Of a stretch of 64,000 nucleotides of DNA, positions 34,996 through 48,400 are shown in pieces (position 1 is the stretch's first letter; each line of letters begins with the position of its first letter). The DNA comes from Rhynchonema sp. JSB1_4 (Eukaryota > Nematoda > Chromadorea > Monhysterida > Xyalidae), in NCBI GenBank assembly GCA_030248065.1, contig JASAMV010006885.1, positions 23,721 to 87,720 of the forward strand, written 5' to 3'. Below the pieces are notes generated by a model. It made no database searches. It had not been told where the DNA came from and was given only the letters and a program-made list of their open reading frames with translations. The position numbers and the translations under genes are program-made.

Positions 34996-37275
34996 TTTGG
35001 ACGGAATTTACCTTGATGTGGCCCTGGAAAACGTGGTAAGAAACTAACAAACAAAAACACCACTGTATGTTATTATGTCGCCTTTGCAAATACAGCTTGA
35101 AACACTGCGGCTGTTCCAAAAGCGACGCTTTGTACTATGAAACATCAGGCAACCAGCAAAAATTGTGTTGGAATGTAATCGCCACAATCAAACGTGTGTG
35201 ACCGACAAATGTTTCATGCCTGCTGCTTGTATTATCATAAAAATTCAAATGATTCTACGCACAAACATGAGGAAGGAACGAGGAGATAAGCTAAAAATAC
35301 GAATCACTAAATTGCGTAATAGTGGTGCTAATGCGGTTTAGAGATTTTGAACAGATATACTGAAGACATTGCACGTGCTTGCATATTTTATTTCGTGTAT
35401 AGGTCCTGCTTTACAAACAAAAAATATACGATGTTTAGTTTTCCGGCGGAAGATCGAGGTTAGCCATTTCTTCAAGCTTAGTTCATCAACCCGGACCGCG
35501 TAAACGCAACCCCAAACTGTGCAAACTGTTTTCAAAGTGTACACAAAACAGTTAGAAGGAGAGTGTTGTATATTCGTTTGGAATACGTATAATACTCTAT
35601 ATAAAATGTGAATCGTTGTTTACACACACAAAGGGGTCTAAACAACCCTTGGGTATTGTTGTTGTTTGTGGACACTAGCATACGCGACTGTTACTTCCGC
35701 GGTTTGGAGTCCTCTTGTCACCTAAGCGTGACCAGGACTGTTCAAGAGCTTCTTTGCAGGGTGGATGAGATTCGAATTGCCGCGTCTGGAAATGTCACGT
35801 GATATCTACCGTAATCCACCTTCATGACGTTGTTAAGACAATAGTAACTTTGTGAAAAAATCGGTACTGTTTTTTCTTCTTGACAAAGTTCAAATTCTTC
35901 TCTTCTGATGAACAACGAGTTTGCCGATGAGATTTGGAGATTTTTAGCTGTGATTTTAATACATAATTATGGCCAAAATTTTAATGGTGGTCCTCGTCAA
36001 ATTCATAATGCCATGTAAAAAGTTTTGGACCCGATGTTCTGTACGAGTACCGACGGTGATGTGCGAAAAGCAAGTAAAAATCAGACTTTTCTTCAAGCCA
36101 AATTACCTAGTTCCAATTTTCGTTGACGAATCAATCAAATTATCGATCACTTTTTACCCCCACTTTGTCTGTGAAACATATGTATGTATATCCACAACAA
36201 TACGTTTATTTGCCACTCGTTGAATAAATACTAACGAACAAGAAAACTTTGCTTATGGAGGTGCCGGGAATAAATTTGTGAAAGACACAAAACAAAAAGA
36301 ATTCCCGACTTAGTGTCATAAACTGTGCCTAACCGCTATAATTCAAGACAAAAATGACATTTTCAAAAGGTGTGCTGCTCAAAATACTATTCAGTTACAT
36401 TAAATTTTGAAATATGTCATTTTTAAACGCAGCAAAGGCGCTAGAACTAGTGCAAATGATGTTGCTATCATGATCAGTGAAAACGAACAACAATAATCAA
36501 GATATATACATAGACATTTCTTGGAACAAATACGCTGAGCATTCTAGTTTATTTGTACCACAGATCACAATATTGTGCATTTCATAACTTTTCGGCTCAA
36601 AACTCTTAAAGCTATACATACTGTACTATGTATTTCGGATTAAAACTGAGATTTCTAACAGAAAGGTAATTGCCTTCGACTTGAAAGAACAACGAAAAAA
36701 GTTCGCAGTCAAAATGTACACAAACAAGATGAAACATCACAGAGCAGCCTATCATTTGACGTAGAAGTACAGTATTGTTTGTCGTGGTATTTTGATCACA
36801 GCAACTGAACAATCACAAATAATTCTGTAATGTACAACGGCAACTATTCTACAGTTCAATGTCTATCATGGGGAACTTCTAGCAAACTCTTTTGAGTTGA
36901 TGAGCGTAGTCAATGAAAAATAGGAAGTTCAGTCATAAGTGCCCATCTGGCTTACAACGCTGAATATCCCCCATAAATGGAACAGTAGTTGGCACATTCG
37001 AACGTCGAAGTGTATCAATTATGGAGGATGAAACTTAGCTTTTCCGCACAATAATAAAAACACGGTATTCCTTGGCAAGTTATCAGCATTGCATTTGTGT
37101 TCCTATGGGTTTGAACAACTTTTCTTTATTTTAGAGCAACATTCCGCATGTATTGCTCCAGCTCCTAGAACACATGCGAAACGGCCCGCTTTCGTCAATA
37201 AATAACATACTGTACTGTAAGTAAAACATCTGCCCTCTCAATTTTGTCTTTCCTAGATTGCAACATGTTGATGTT
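34996..37275. other. Intergenic region upstream of the Kunitz/lustrin gene
   Basis: No supported gene. This stretch should include the promoter of the minus-strand gene that starts at 34995. I see no clear TATA box or initiator that I could assign. Confidence 0.45.
37125..37130 (-). other. Putative polyadenylation signal of the PAQR gene
   Basis: AATAAA on the minus strand, about 150 bases after the stop codon at 37276. Confidence 0.45.
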
Positions 37276-39850
37276 TCATTCGTGTTTCACCCTTGCAGCG
37301 CGCACAAAGTACCAGAACGCGATCAAATCAATGGCGACCAGCGTACACATTGGCAGCATCAGGTCAAGGCCGCTCACTGCACCAGACCACGGACGACGCA
37401 ACTGCAAATTATATAGTTGGGTCGCGACCAGAATTTTTTGGCGCAGCGACCCGCCGACCATTGCGGTCGCTAACACGTTTTGGGCGCAACGACCTTTTCA
37501 CCTGGTGTCCCGCTTGGCTTGTCCACTTTCGCAACTCTGGGATGATTGGACAAATGCGAATTATGTGCAAGCTCGGTGACTGTTTCCACCGATGGGCATG
37601 GTGACACGGGTGCCCCATAGAGTGAGTGTATTGGCCCAACTTTGGAACCAAGAAACATTCGTTGAGCCGTGTTTCTTTTACACTCAGCCAGAGACACAAA
37701 AGATTCAGAAGAATGGGGTACGTATGTACTAGCTTGATCATGGACACACTACGTTAAGATACAGGGTGATAACCAGCGGAAAAATTGGAGTATATGCCTG
37801 GAACCGGAACTGAGAACTGGAACTCACGGAATGTTGCAGATCTGCGTAGGCGCCATCGATCAGATTGTCGGCGACAAACACAACGCAAACGTGAAAGATT
37901 TGATGACCTGAGTTGATTATAAGATATACTATAGTAATTTTCCAAATTCGCTGCCGCACAATAAAATACGCCCCGTAGTTAATGTCACGTTCTGAACCCG
38001 AACGTTAACCACAAACATTCTGTTTGAAACACGCTGTACTGAAACATTGCGCACAGCTGGCTGGTAAGCTGCGCGCGCGTCTGCTGCCCGAATGTTTCAA
38101 AAGTTGACTCTCGGGTTTAGAACGTGACATTAACTATGGGGCGTATTTCACTGTGTGGCAGCGAATTTGGAAATTTACTATATCAAGGCCTGACTTTATG
38201 TTTCGGACGGAAGTTCGATATTTTTTGAGAATGTGCTGTCAACCTACCGTAACCGACGAAGTCGAATTTCCCTGGACAGAATCGTTCCGGTACCTGACCG
38301 CCCATGAACACGCCCGATAGGATCAACCAGAGAAAGGCCTGTGCAGAAAAGTGAAACATTATAAGCATGCTAGAATTGGCGCCAAGCCAAAATGTGTCAA
38401 CTGACCTTTGTGTGACTGTGCAGCCCTGACTCGGTCCAGTCCTGATCCCATAGATAACGTGGAATGAGTGGAATGTACAGATAGATGGCAGCTGCAATAG
38501 AATAGTGAAACATCTTATTGCCTCGAACACGCTGTCATCAACTGTCATTAATCAGGAGGAGAGTGAGTTCGATGGCATGCTCCACCGCCAATCTGTGAAA
38601 AAGTGAGAACGGGAAAGAATCACTATTATTATTATTATTATCATTATCGTTATTCTACTGCGTTGGAGAACCCAGAAAACGTTAACGGAAGAATAGCAAG
38701 TAACTTTTACCCGTGTCCGGATTTTACCGACACCATGGCCAAGCACAAAATGGCCACGTGAGCCCAAAGAGGCGATCGACAGCAGTATAGATCTAATACG
38801 TCCATCTGTAGTTGTTTGGATTTGCTCAAAAAATGAGAGAAACGAGCACACACGACTCCTTGAGTTTATTCGCACTGACGATGACCCAGTGCACGGCCCG
38901 TCTGCGAAAGCAGGTCGAAACGGGTGCAGCCAATAATAAATCACTGAAACATCATCACCAACCAGTCAGGCTGACGGGCATGCGCATGAACAATCGCGGT
39001 TTCCAGAATGTGTACTGCACGAACAGATAGCCGCCGACGAAGAAGTGAGCGAACGCGACCAGGATCAGCAATGGGATGTAGATGGAACGAAGTGGGAAAC
39101 CAGCAGGTAGAAGCTGAAAGATTACCCACGCATACATACCTTTGCGTGACATTTGTGTGATTCGTACATCTGCATGATAATTTATTACTTCCCCAAAAGG
39201 TTCAGTTGGAGTCATAAAAAACAAGAAGTTGCTCTTTGCACAAACTTAATTTGAGCACTGTGCACAGCGCAAAGTGCGCTATAATCTGCCCAATCATACA
39301 AGAATACGTACGCTGAGCTTTGGCACTCCGTCTCACCTGCATCGAGTCGTAATATCGTTGTATGCCAATGCCCGTGATGAAAATGGAGATGGTGAGAAAG
39401 TCGGTCAGGAACCAGACTACGTGGAAATACCTGTGCGTGAAACATTAGACAATTACGGATTTGAATGATTGGCCAAGTGCGAATACATTTGCTGTTGTAC
39501 ATATGCGTGATTCGAGTCATTTTTTGTTCCTCTGTGCAAATACTCAGTGACTGTATTGAATGACAACGATTTCATACATATGTGACACCGATATCGAAAC
39601 ATTCAGCGTGCATGGTGACATTGTTGTCACAGTTGAGGTCTCCATTGAGATTTTCATCTCTTTCTCTTTGCTCTGCTTTGCTCATTCACTATAAAAGCAC
39701 TGAAACACCAAAAAAATATAATTAGTACCAACTTTGATCGACTGTGGAACAAATGCGCACTGGCACTGCCGCCCAGCAATGCAGCGGTGGCAAAGTAGAG
39801 CATGAGCAGAGGTTGCGTGTGACCGGACCACATTGACGACCATAAATGCG
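37276..39850 (-). CDS. PAQR-family seven-helix receptor, 5' part missing
   Basis: Seven exons join in frame: about 39848-39733, 39430-39337, 39113-38963, 38491-38406, 38338-38248, 37907-37828 and 37401-37276 (TGA). The family (adiponectin/progestin-type receptors) is shown by SASAHLFHSRSK...FLTDF (the Ser-His and Asp motif) and by QVPERFCPGKFDFVGYGHQIFH, including the H-x3-H pair thought to bind zinc with the earlier His. Hydrophobic helices appear in the expected order and the last exon ends in a helix and a short basic tail. The first donor is AA|GTTGGT, chosen because only that gives SRSKYFHVVWF. The N-terminal cytosolic region and the E..N...H motif are not found. The exon runs into the low-complexity tract at 39895. 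Products are known as membrane receptors with ceramidase-like cores; the ligand here is unknown. Confidence 0.85.
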
Positions 39851-39894
39851 GGGAAGAATGGAAAACAGGATTAAGGAACGGGGAAAAGAAAACT

Positions 39895-40259
39895 GGCCCA
39901 AAAGGAACGCAAGACGGAACAGACACGCGCGCCCAGAAGCCCAAAGCGCCACACAAAACCAAGAAAACACCAGACACCCCCCCCCCCAAAAAAACAAACA
40001 CCACCCCACAACAAACAAACAAAACAAACAAACACCAACAACCAAAAACAACACACACACAGACACCACACGCCACACCCCCCCCCATCACCCCCCCCCA
40101 AAAACAAAAAAAAAAAAAAAAAAAAAAAACACAAAAAAAAACACCCCAAAAACAACAAAAAACCAAACCAAACACACAAAAAACAAAACAAAAAACAAAA
40201 AAACAAAACCAAAAACAAAAAAACAAAAAACAAAAAAAACAACCCAAACAACACAGCGA
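39895..40259. repeat. 365-bp tract with a single T on the plus strand
   Basis: From 39895 to 40259 there is one T (40088). G also fades out, leaving A/C runs such as A24-type stretches and CCCCCCCCC. It starts about 45 bases beyond the first PAQR exon and ends exactly at the terminal repeat of the large element. Long open frames here are trivial results of the composition. It may be a real low-complexity tract or a sequencing/assembly artefact. Confidence 0.85.
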
Positions 40260-40590
40260 TTCAAGACACATTTGATTTTGGGAGGAAAGTTTGATTTCAC
40301 ATTTGAATATAGTGCATAAGCATAGGAAAGTTTGAATATTGTCAAATGACTCTTTTTTTCCTATCTTTTACGTGTGTCAAATGACTCTCTGAAAAGTCTT
40401 CAAATGTTATTCAAATGTTGCTCCTGAGATTTGACATTTGATCAAATGTCTTCAAACTTGCAATCAAATCTTGTCAAACTTGTCAAATGTTATTCAAACT
40501 TGTCTTCAAACTTGTAAATCTATTCAAACTTTCTTCAAATGTATTCAAATGTGTGTCAAATGTCAAATCTATCCAGTCAATGATTTCAAA

Positions 40591-41570
40591 TGTCTTTGGG
40601 CGGAATGTTTTTCTTCGGTGTTTAACTGTATGCAGCAATTCTGCTGGTCAATGACAATGTTCGAGAGGGTGTTTTCATGCAATTTGGGCACTCACAGTTC
40701 TGCAAACCGACCGTAAAGGTCAATACAATCCTGTCCATGGGCGTGGGCACGGATTGAACACAATGCGTCAGCAGACTCTGCGTGTGTATCATTCACACTT
40801 GCAGAGTGGTCAGATTTATAACGTGGTTCGACCATCTTAGCTCATTTTTGTTAATCCATCGACATGCACTTTTGGCTCTTATAGCACTGTGCCTAAAACA
40901 CCGAACACGGTGAAACAGCAGGTATAGTATGTATACATAGCTAGAGTAGCTAACATGTACATACTGGCGAATAAACAACATGCCTGTACGGTGCATTGGC
41001 ACTTGCGCATTTGTTGTCGCAAAGTTGCGTTATTGCTTGTCCAACGTAAAAGTCAAATCAATCTCTCAACCTCTCAGCATAGACGACTAGGTGATGTTTC
41101 ACATGTGGATATATCCTAAATGAAAAAACTTTGACGTCAAGCACATGTGAAACCTAGCCGATCATACAGTAAGTACATCGATTTGTGCAACATCACGCCG
41201 GTCCCCACAGTGGTTGCTGACTGCGTCTCTTGCCAACCAGTGCACAGTGAGTACAACACGCGTAGCCAGCTGGCTCAAGTTGCATGGAATCGTGTGTTAT
41301 ATGAAGACTAACTGCCACGTCCCTAAGCCACGTCAGAGACCCAACGGGACGGGACAGGACGGGACACGACTCTGTCGGGCTCGACACCGCCAGATCAGTG
41401 ATCAACGAGCTATCCGTGTCACAAACATCATGACTAGACATAATCGGGTCACGACTTTAAAAATTACCGAATCGCAAAGCGGTTCGCATGTTCACTGGAA
41501 GTCTGCTAGCCAGCACAACGTGTGGCGTGTGGCGTACACGGTTGCATGGGTATAAGCGCAACTTTGAGCC
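40591..41570. other. Element interior, no gene seen
   Basis: Unique-looking sequence between the TCAAATG-rich zone and the tRNA-like copies. Only short open frames without recognisable features. Confidence 0.4.
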
Positions 41571-41583
41571 GCAGCCAGACCGC

Positions 41584-41666
41584 GTTCCCGTAGCTCAGTT
41601 GGTAGAGCAACTGGCTGTCCAGGCCTGGTGGCTGGGAGGTCGGAGGTTCGAGTCCTTCCGGGAGCA
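41584..41666 (+). repeat. tRNA-like SINE copy
   Basis: A-box TAGCTCAGTTGG, B-box GGTTCGAGTCC and acceptor-type ends GTTCCCG/CGGGAGC. It is preceded by GCCGCAGCCAGACCGC and followed by TACGTTTGGTGTGGCGGC, as in the other copies. The anticodon arm is abnormal. Confidence 0.65.
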
Positions 41667-42120
41667 TACGTTTGGTGTGGCGGCTAAGAGTCCACAATTG
41701 GTGAGCTTGACTGGTATGAACCAACCCGCAGTCACGGCCAAGGAGCCGGTCTGGGGTCAGACCTTCTGAAACAGAGAGGTGGCGCTATCGTGTGGGACAC
41801 GATATGCGAGCGGTTAGCCCCTTGTGGGTCAAAGCCCGCGAGTGCTTGCCTGTGGAAAGGGAAGTGCGCAGCGACAATCCTGCCGTATTCAGGGTTGGGT
41901 CGCAAGTGCCTGCGTGTGGGACATGACCGAGAGCGCTGGTTCGGAGAAAAGACGGGTGGAAACCCGCAGGTTTGAGGTCAAACCTTCCGTGAATGGGAGG
42001 ATGTGTGGATTGGAAGTCTGCTATGTAGCTGGCGCAACGTGTAGCGTATGGCGTGCAAAGCAGTGAGTGTCTGCACGGTTGCATGGGTATAAGTGCAACT
42101 TTGAGCCGCAGCCAGACCGC

Positions 42121-42203
42121 GTTAACGTAGCTAAGTTGGTAGAGCAACTGGCTGTCCACGCCTAATGGCTTGGAGGTCAGGGGTTCGAGTCCATCCGGGA
42201 GCA
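42121..42203 (+). repeat. tRNA-like SINE copy, degraded
   Basis: Same family as 41584-41666, with an eroded A-box (GTTAACGTAGCTAAGTTGG) and an intact B-box core. About 540 bp separate the two copies. Confidence 0.6.
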
Positions 42204-42461
42204 TACGTTTGGTGTGGCGACTCAGAGTTTACACGCAAGTTAATACCTGGACCGGAAGCTTGAATTTTGAATCGCCTTGAATCGGTTCACCAGTCAGCTT
42301 TCAGGTTTCTTGACAGAATCGCTCAACTTCACAAAACAAAGTGAAACTCTCAGTCAAGCTCAACGTCAAAGTTCCAAGTCAGATGTTCCGCACTCATGCT
42401 GGCTGATACATTGGACATGCTGGCTGATACATCGTATTATTGGGTTGTTGCGCATGTACCG

Positions 42462-45400
42462 GAGCAAAGAACGCTGAATAAATGTGGAGGGCTCGCATAC
42501 ACCTGTTGATTGCCTGGTGTTAAACGAGACTGGCCAACTGCAACAAAATGAGGCGTTTGGCACTTGTTACTTGCAGCTGTGTGCTTGTGGTCGAGCGAGA
42601 GCAAAGAACGCTGAATAAATGTGGAGGGCTCGCATACACCTGTTGATTGCCTGGTGTTAAACGAGACTGACCAACTGCAACAAAATGAGGCGTTTGGCAC
42701 TTGTTACTTGCAGCTGTGTGCTTGTGGTCGAGCGAGAGCAAAGAACGCTGAATAAATGTGGAGGGCTCGCATACACCTGTTGATTGCCTGGTGTTAAACG
42801 AGACTGACCAACTGCAACAAAATGAGGCGTTTGGCACTTGTTACTTGCAGCTGTGTGCTTGTGGTCGAGCGAGAGCAAAGAACGCTGAATAAATGTGGAG
42901 GGCTCGCATACACCTGTTGATTGCCTGGTGTTAAACGAGACTGACCAACTGCAACAAAATGAGGCGTTTGGCACTTGTTACTTGCAGCTGTGTGCTTGTG
43001 GTCGAGCGAGAGCAAAGAACGCTGAATAAATGTGGAGGGCTCGCATACACCTGTTGATTGCCTGGTGTTAAACGAGACTGACCAACTGCAACAAAATGAG
43101 GCGTTTGGCACTTGTTACTTGCAGCTGTGTGCTTGTGGTCGAGCGAGAGCAAAGAACGCTGAATAAATGTGGAGGGCTCGCATACACCTGTTGATTGCCT
43201 GGTGTTAAACGAGACTGACCAACTGCAACAAAATGAGGCGTTTGGCACTTGTTACTTGCAGCTGTGTGCTTGTGGTCGAGCGAGAGCAAAGAACGCTGAA
43301 TAAATGTGGAGGGCTCGCATACACCTGTTGATTGCCTGGTGTTAAACGAGACTGACCAACTGCAACAAAATGAGGCGTTTGGCACTTGTTACTTGCAGCT
43401 GTGTGCTTGTGGTCGAGCGAGAGCAAAGAACGCTGAATAAATGTGGAGGGCTCGCATACACCTGTTGATTGCCTGGTGTTAAACGAGACTGACCAACTGC
43501 AACAAAATGAGGCGTTTGGCACTTGTTACTTGCAGCTGTGTGCTTGTGGTCGAGCGAGAGCAAAGAACGCTGAATAAATGTGGAGGGCTCGCATACACCT
43601 GTTGATTGCCTGGTGTTAAACGAGACTGACCAACTGCAACAAAATGAGGCGTTTGGCACTTGTTACTTGCAGCTGTGTGCTTGTGGTCGAGCGAGAGCAA
43701 AGAACGCTGAATAAATGTGGAGGGCTCGCATACACCTGTTGATTGCCTGGTGTTAAACGAGACTGACCAACTGCAACAAAATGAGGCGTTTGGCACTTGT
43801 TACTTGCAGCTGTGTGCTTGTGGTCGAGCGAGAGCAAAGAACGCTGAATAAATGTGGAGGGCTCGCATACACCTGTTGATTGCCTGGTGTTAAACGAGAC
43901 TGACCAACTGCAACAAAATGAGGCGTTTGGCACTTGTTACTTGCAGCTGTGTGCTTGTGGTCGAGCGAGAGCAAAGAACGCTGAATAAATGTGGAGGGCT
44001 CGCATACACCTGTTGATTGCCTGGTGTTAAACGAGACTGACCAACTGCAACAAAATGAGGCGTTTGGCACTTGTTACTTGCAGCTGTGTGCTTGTGGTCG
44101 AGCGAGAGCAAAGAACGCTGAATAAATGTGGAGGGCTCGCATACACCTGTTGATTGCCTGGTGTTAAACGAGACTGACCAACTGCAACAAAATGAGGCGT
44201 TTGGCACTTGTTACTTGCAGCTGTGTGCTTGTGGTCGAGCGAGAGCAAAGAACGCTGAATAAATGTGGAGGGCTCGCATACACCTGTTGATTGCCTGGTG
44301 TTAAACGAGACTGACCAACTGCAACAAAATGAGGCGTTTGGCACTTGTTACTTGCAGCTGTGTGCTTGTGGTCGAGCGAGAGCAAAGAACGCTGAATAAA
44401 TGTGGAGGGCTCGCATACACCTGTTGATTGCCTGGTGTTAAACGAGACTGACCAACTGCAACAAAATGAGGCGTTTGGCACTTGTTACTTGCAGCTGTGT
44501 GCTTGTGGTCGAGCGAGAGCAAAGAACGCTGAATAAATGTGGAGGGCTCGCATACACCTGTTGATTGCCTGGTGTTAAACGAGACTGACCAACTGCAACA
44601 AAATGAGGCGTTTGGCACTTGTTACTTGCAGCTGTGTGCTTGTGGTCGAGCGAGAGCAAAGAACGCTGAATAAATGTGGAGGGCTCGCATACACCTGTTG
44701 ATTGCCTGGTGTTAAACGAGACTGACCAACTGCAACAAAATGAGGCGTTTGGCACTTGTTACTTGCAGCTGTGTGCTTGTGGTCGAGCGAGAGCAAAGAA
44801 CGCTGAATAAATGTGGAGGGCTCGCATACACCTGTTGATTGCCTGGTGTTAAACGAGACTGACCAACTGCAACAAAATGAGGCGTTTGGCACTTGTTACT
44901 TGCAGCTGTGTGCTTGTGGTCGAGCGAGAGCAAAGAACGCTGAATAAATGTGGAGGGCTCGCATACACCTGTTGATTGCCTGGTGTTAAACGAGACTGAC
45001 CAACTGCAACAAAATGAGGCGTTTGGCACTTGTTACTTGCAGCTGTGTGCTTGTGGTCGAGCGAGAGCAAAGAACGCTGAATAAATGTGGAGGGCTCGCA
45101 TACACCTGTTGATTGCCTGGTGTTAAACGAGACTGACCAACTGCAACAAAATGAGGCGTTTGGCACTTGTTACTTGCAGCTGTGTGCTTGTGGTCGAGCG
45201 AGAGCAAAGAACGCTGAATAAATGTGGAGGCTCGCATACACCTGTTGATTGCCTGGTGTTAAACGAGACTGACCAACTGCAACAAAATGAGGCGTTTGGC
45301 ACTTGTTACTTGCAGCTGTGTGCTTGTGGTCGAGCGAGAGCAAAGAACGCTGAATAAATGTGGAGGGCTCGCATACACCTGTTGATTGCCTGGTGTTAAA

Positions 45401-48400
45401 CGAGACTGACCAACTGCAACAAAATGAGGCGTTTGGCACTTGTTACTTGCAGCTGTGTGCTTGTGGTCGAGCGAGAGCAAAGAACGCTGAATAAATGTGG
45501 AGGGCTCGCATACACCTGTTGATTGCCTGGTGTTAAACGAGACTGACCAACTGCAACAAAATGAGGCGTTTGGCACTTGTTACTTGCAGCTGTGTGCTTG
45601 TGGTCGAGCGAGAGCAAAGAACGCTGAATAAATGTGGAGGGCTCGCATACACCTGTTGATTGCCTGGTGTTAAACGAGACTGACCAACTGCAACAAAATG
45701 AGGCGTTTGGCACTTGTTACTTGCAGCTGTGTGCTTGTGGTCGAGCGAGAGCAAAGAACGCTGAATAAATGTGGAGGGCTCGCATACACCTGTTGATTGC
45801 CTGGTGTTAAACGAGACTGACCAACTGCAACAAAATGAGGCGTTTGGCACTTGTTACTTGCAGCTGTGTGCTTGTGGTCGAGCGAGAGCAAAGAACGCTG
45901 AATAAATGTGGAGGGCTCGCATACACCTGTTGATTGCCTGGTGTTAAACGAGACTGACCAACTGCAACAAAATGAGGCGTTTGGCACTTGTTACTTGCAG
46001 CTGTGTGCTTGTGGTCGAGCGAGAGCAAAGAACGCTGAATAAATGTGGAGGGCTCGCATACACCTGTTGATTGCCTGGTGTTAAACGAGACTGACCAACT
46101 GCAACAAAATGAGGCGTTTGGCACTTGTTACTTGCAGCTGTGTGCTTGTGGTCGAGCGAGAGCAAAGAACGCTGAATAAATGTGGAGGGCTCGCATACAC
46201 CTGTTGATTGCCTGGTGTTAAACGAGACTGACCAACTGCAACAAAATGAGGCGTTTGGCACTTGTTACTTGCAGCTGTGTGCTTGTGGTCGAGCGAGAGC
46301 AAAGAACGCTGAATAAATGTGGAGGGCTCGCATACACCTGTTGATTGCCTGGTGTTAAACGAGACTGACCAACTGCAACAAAATGAGGCGTTTGGCACTT
46401 GTTACTTGCAGCTGTGTGCTTGTGGTCGAGCGAGAGCAAAGAACGCTGAATAAATGTGGAGGGCTCGCATACACCTGTTGATTGCCTGGTGTTAAACGAG
46501 ACTGACCAACTGCAACAAAATGAGGCGTTTGGCACTTGTTACTTGCAGCTGTGTGCTTGTGGTCGAGCGAGAGCAAAGAACGCTGAATAAATGTGGAGGG
46601 CTCGCATACACCTGTTGATTGCCTGGTGTTAAACGAGACTGACCAACTGCAACAAAATGAGGCGTTTGGCACTTGTTACTTGCAGCTGTGTGCTTGTGGT
46701 CGAGCGAGAGCAAAGAACGCTGAATAAATGTGGAGGGCTCGCATACACCTGTTGATTGCCTGGTGTTAAACGAGACTGACCAACTGCAACAAAATGAGGC
46801 GTTTGGCACTTGTTACTTGCAGCTGTGTGCTTGTGGTCGAGCGAGAGCAAAGAACGCTGAATAAATGTGGAGGGCTCGCATACACCTGTTGATTGCCTGG
46901 TGTTAAACGAGACTGACCAACTGCAACAAAATGAGGCGTTTGGCACTTGTTACTTGCAGCTGTGTGCTTGTGGTCGAGCGAGAGCAAAGAACGCTGAATA
47001 AATGTGGAGGGCTCGCATACACCTGTTGATTGCCTGGTGTTAAACGAGACTGACCAACTGCAACAAAATGAGGCGTTTGGCACTTGTTACTTGCAGCTGT
47101 GTGCTTGTGGTCGAGCGAGAGCAAAGAACGCTGAATAAATGTGGAGGGCTCGCATACACCTGTTGATTGCCTGGTGTTAAACGAGACTGACCAACTGCAA
47201 CAAAATGAGGCGTTTGGCACTTGTTACTTGCAGCTGTGTGCTTGTGGTCGAGCGAGAGCAAAGAACGCTGAATAAATGTGGAGGGCTCGCATACACCTGT
47301 TGATTGCCTGGTGTTAAACGAGACTGACCAACTGCAACAAAATGAGGCGTTTGGCACTTGTTACTTGCAGCTGTGTGCTTGTGGTCGAGCGAGAGCAAAG
47401 AACGCTGAATAAATGTGGAGGGCTCGCATACACCTGTTGATTGCCTGGTGTTAAACGAGACTGACCAACTGCAACAAAATGAGGCGTTTGGCACTTGTTA
47501 CTTGCAGCTGTGTGCTTGTGGTCGAGCGAGAGCAAAGAACGCTGAATAAATGTGGAGGGCTCGCATACACCTGTTGATTGCCTGGTGTTAAACGAGACTG
47601 ACCAACTGCAACAAAATGAGGCGTTTGGCACTTGTTACTTGCAGCTGTGTGCTTGTGGTCGAGCGAGAGCAAAGAACGCTGAATAAATGTGGAGGGCTCG
47701 CATACACCTGTTGATTGCCTGGTGTTAAACGAGACTGACCAACTGCAACAAAATGAGGCGTTTGGCACTTGTTACTTGCAGCTGTGTGCTTGTGGTCGAG
47801 CGAGAGCAAAGAACGCTGAATAAATGTGGAGGGCTCGCATACACCTGTTGATTGCCTGGTGTTAAACGAGACTGACCAACTGCAACAAAATGAGGCGTTT
47901 GGCACTTGTTACTTGCAGCTGTGTGCTTGTGGTCGAGCGAGAGCAAAGAACGCTGAATAAATGTGGAGGGCTCGCATACACCTGTTGATTGCCTGGTGTT
48001 AAACGAGACTGACCAACTGCAACAAAATGAGGCGTTTGGCACTTGTTACTTGCAGCTGTGTGCTTGTGGTCGAGCGAGAGCAAAGAACGCTGAATAAATG
48101 TGGAGGGCTCGCATACACCTGTTGATTGCCCGGTGTTAAACGAGGCTGACCAACTGCAACAAAATGAGGCGTTTGGCACTTGTTACTTGCAGCTGTGTGC
48201 TTGCGGTCGAGCGAGAGCAAAGAACGCTGAATAAATGTGGAGGGCTCGCATACACCTGTTGATTGCCTGGTGTTAAACGAGACTGACCAACTGCAAGAAA
48301 ATGAGGCGTTTGGCACTTGTTACTTGCAGCTGTGTGCTTGTGGTCGAGCGAGAGCAAAGAACGCTGAATAAATGTGGAGGGCTCGCATACACCTGTTGAT

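Noticed and set aside
39654..40345. Long frames rich in Phe/Cys/Val on the minus strand and Lys/Thr/Asn on the plus strand
   Set aside because: They are created by the T-free A/C tract. Only the last part (from about 39850 down) matches the PAQR exon.
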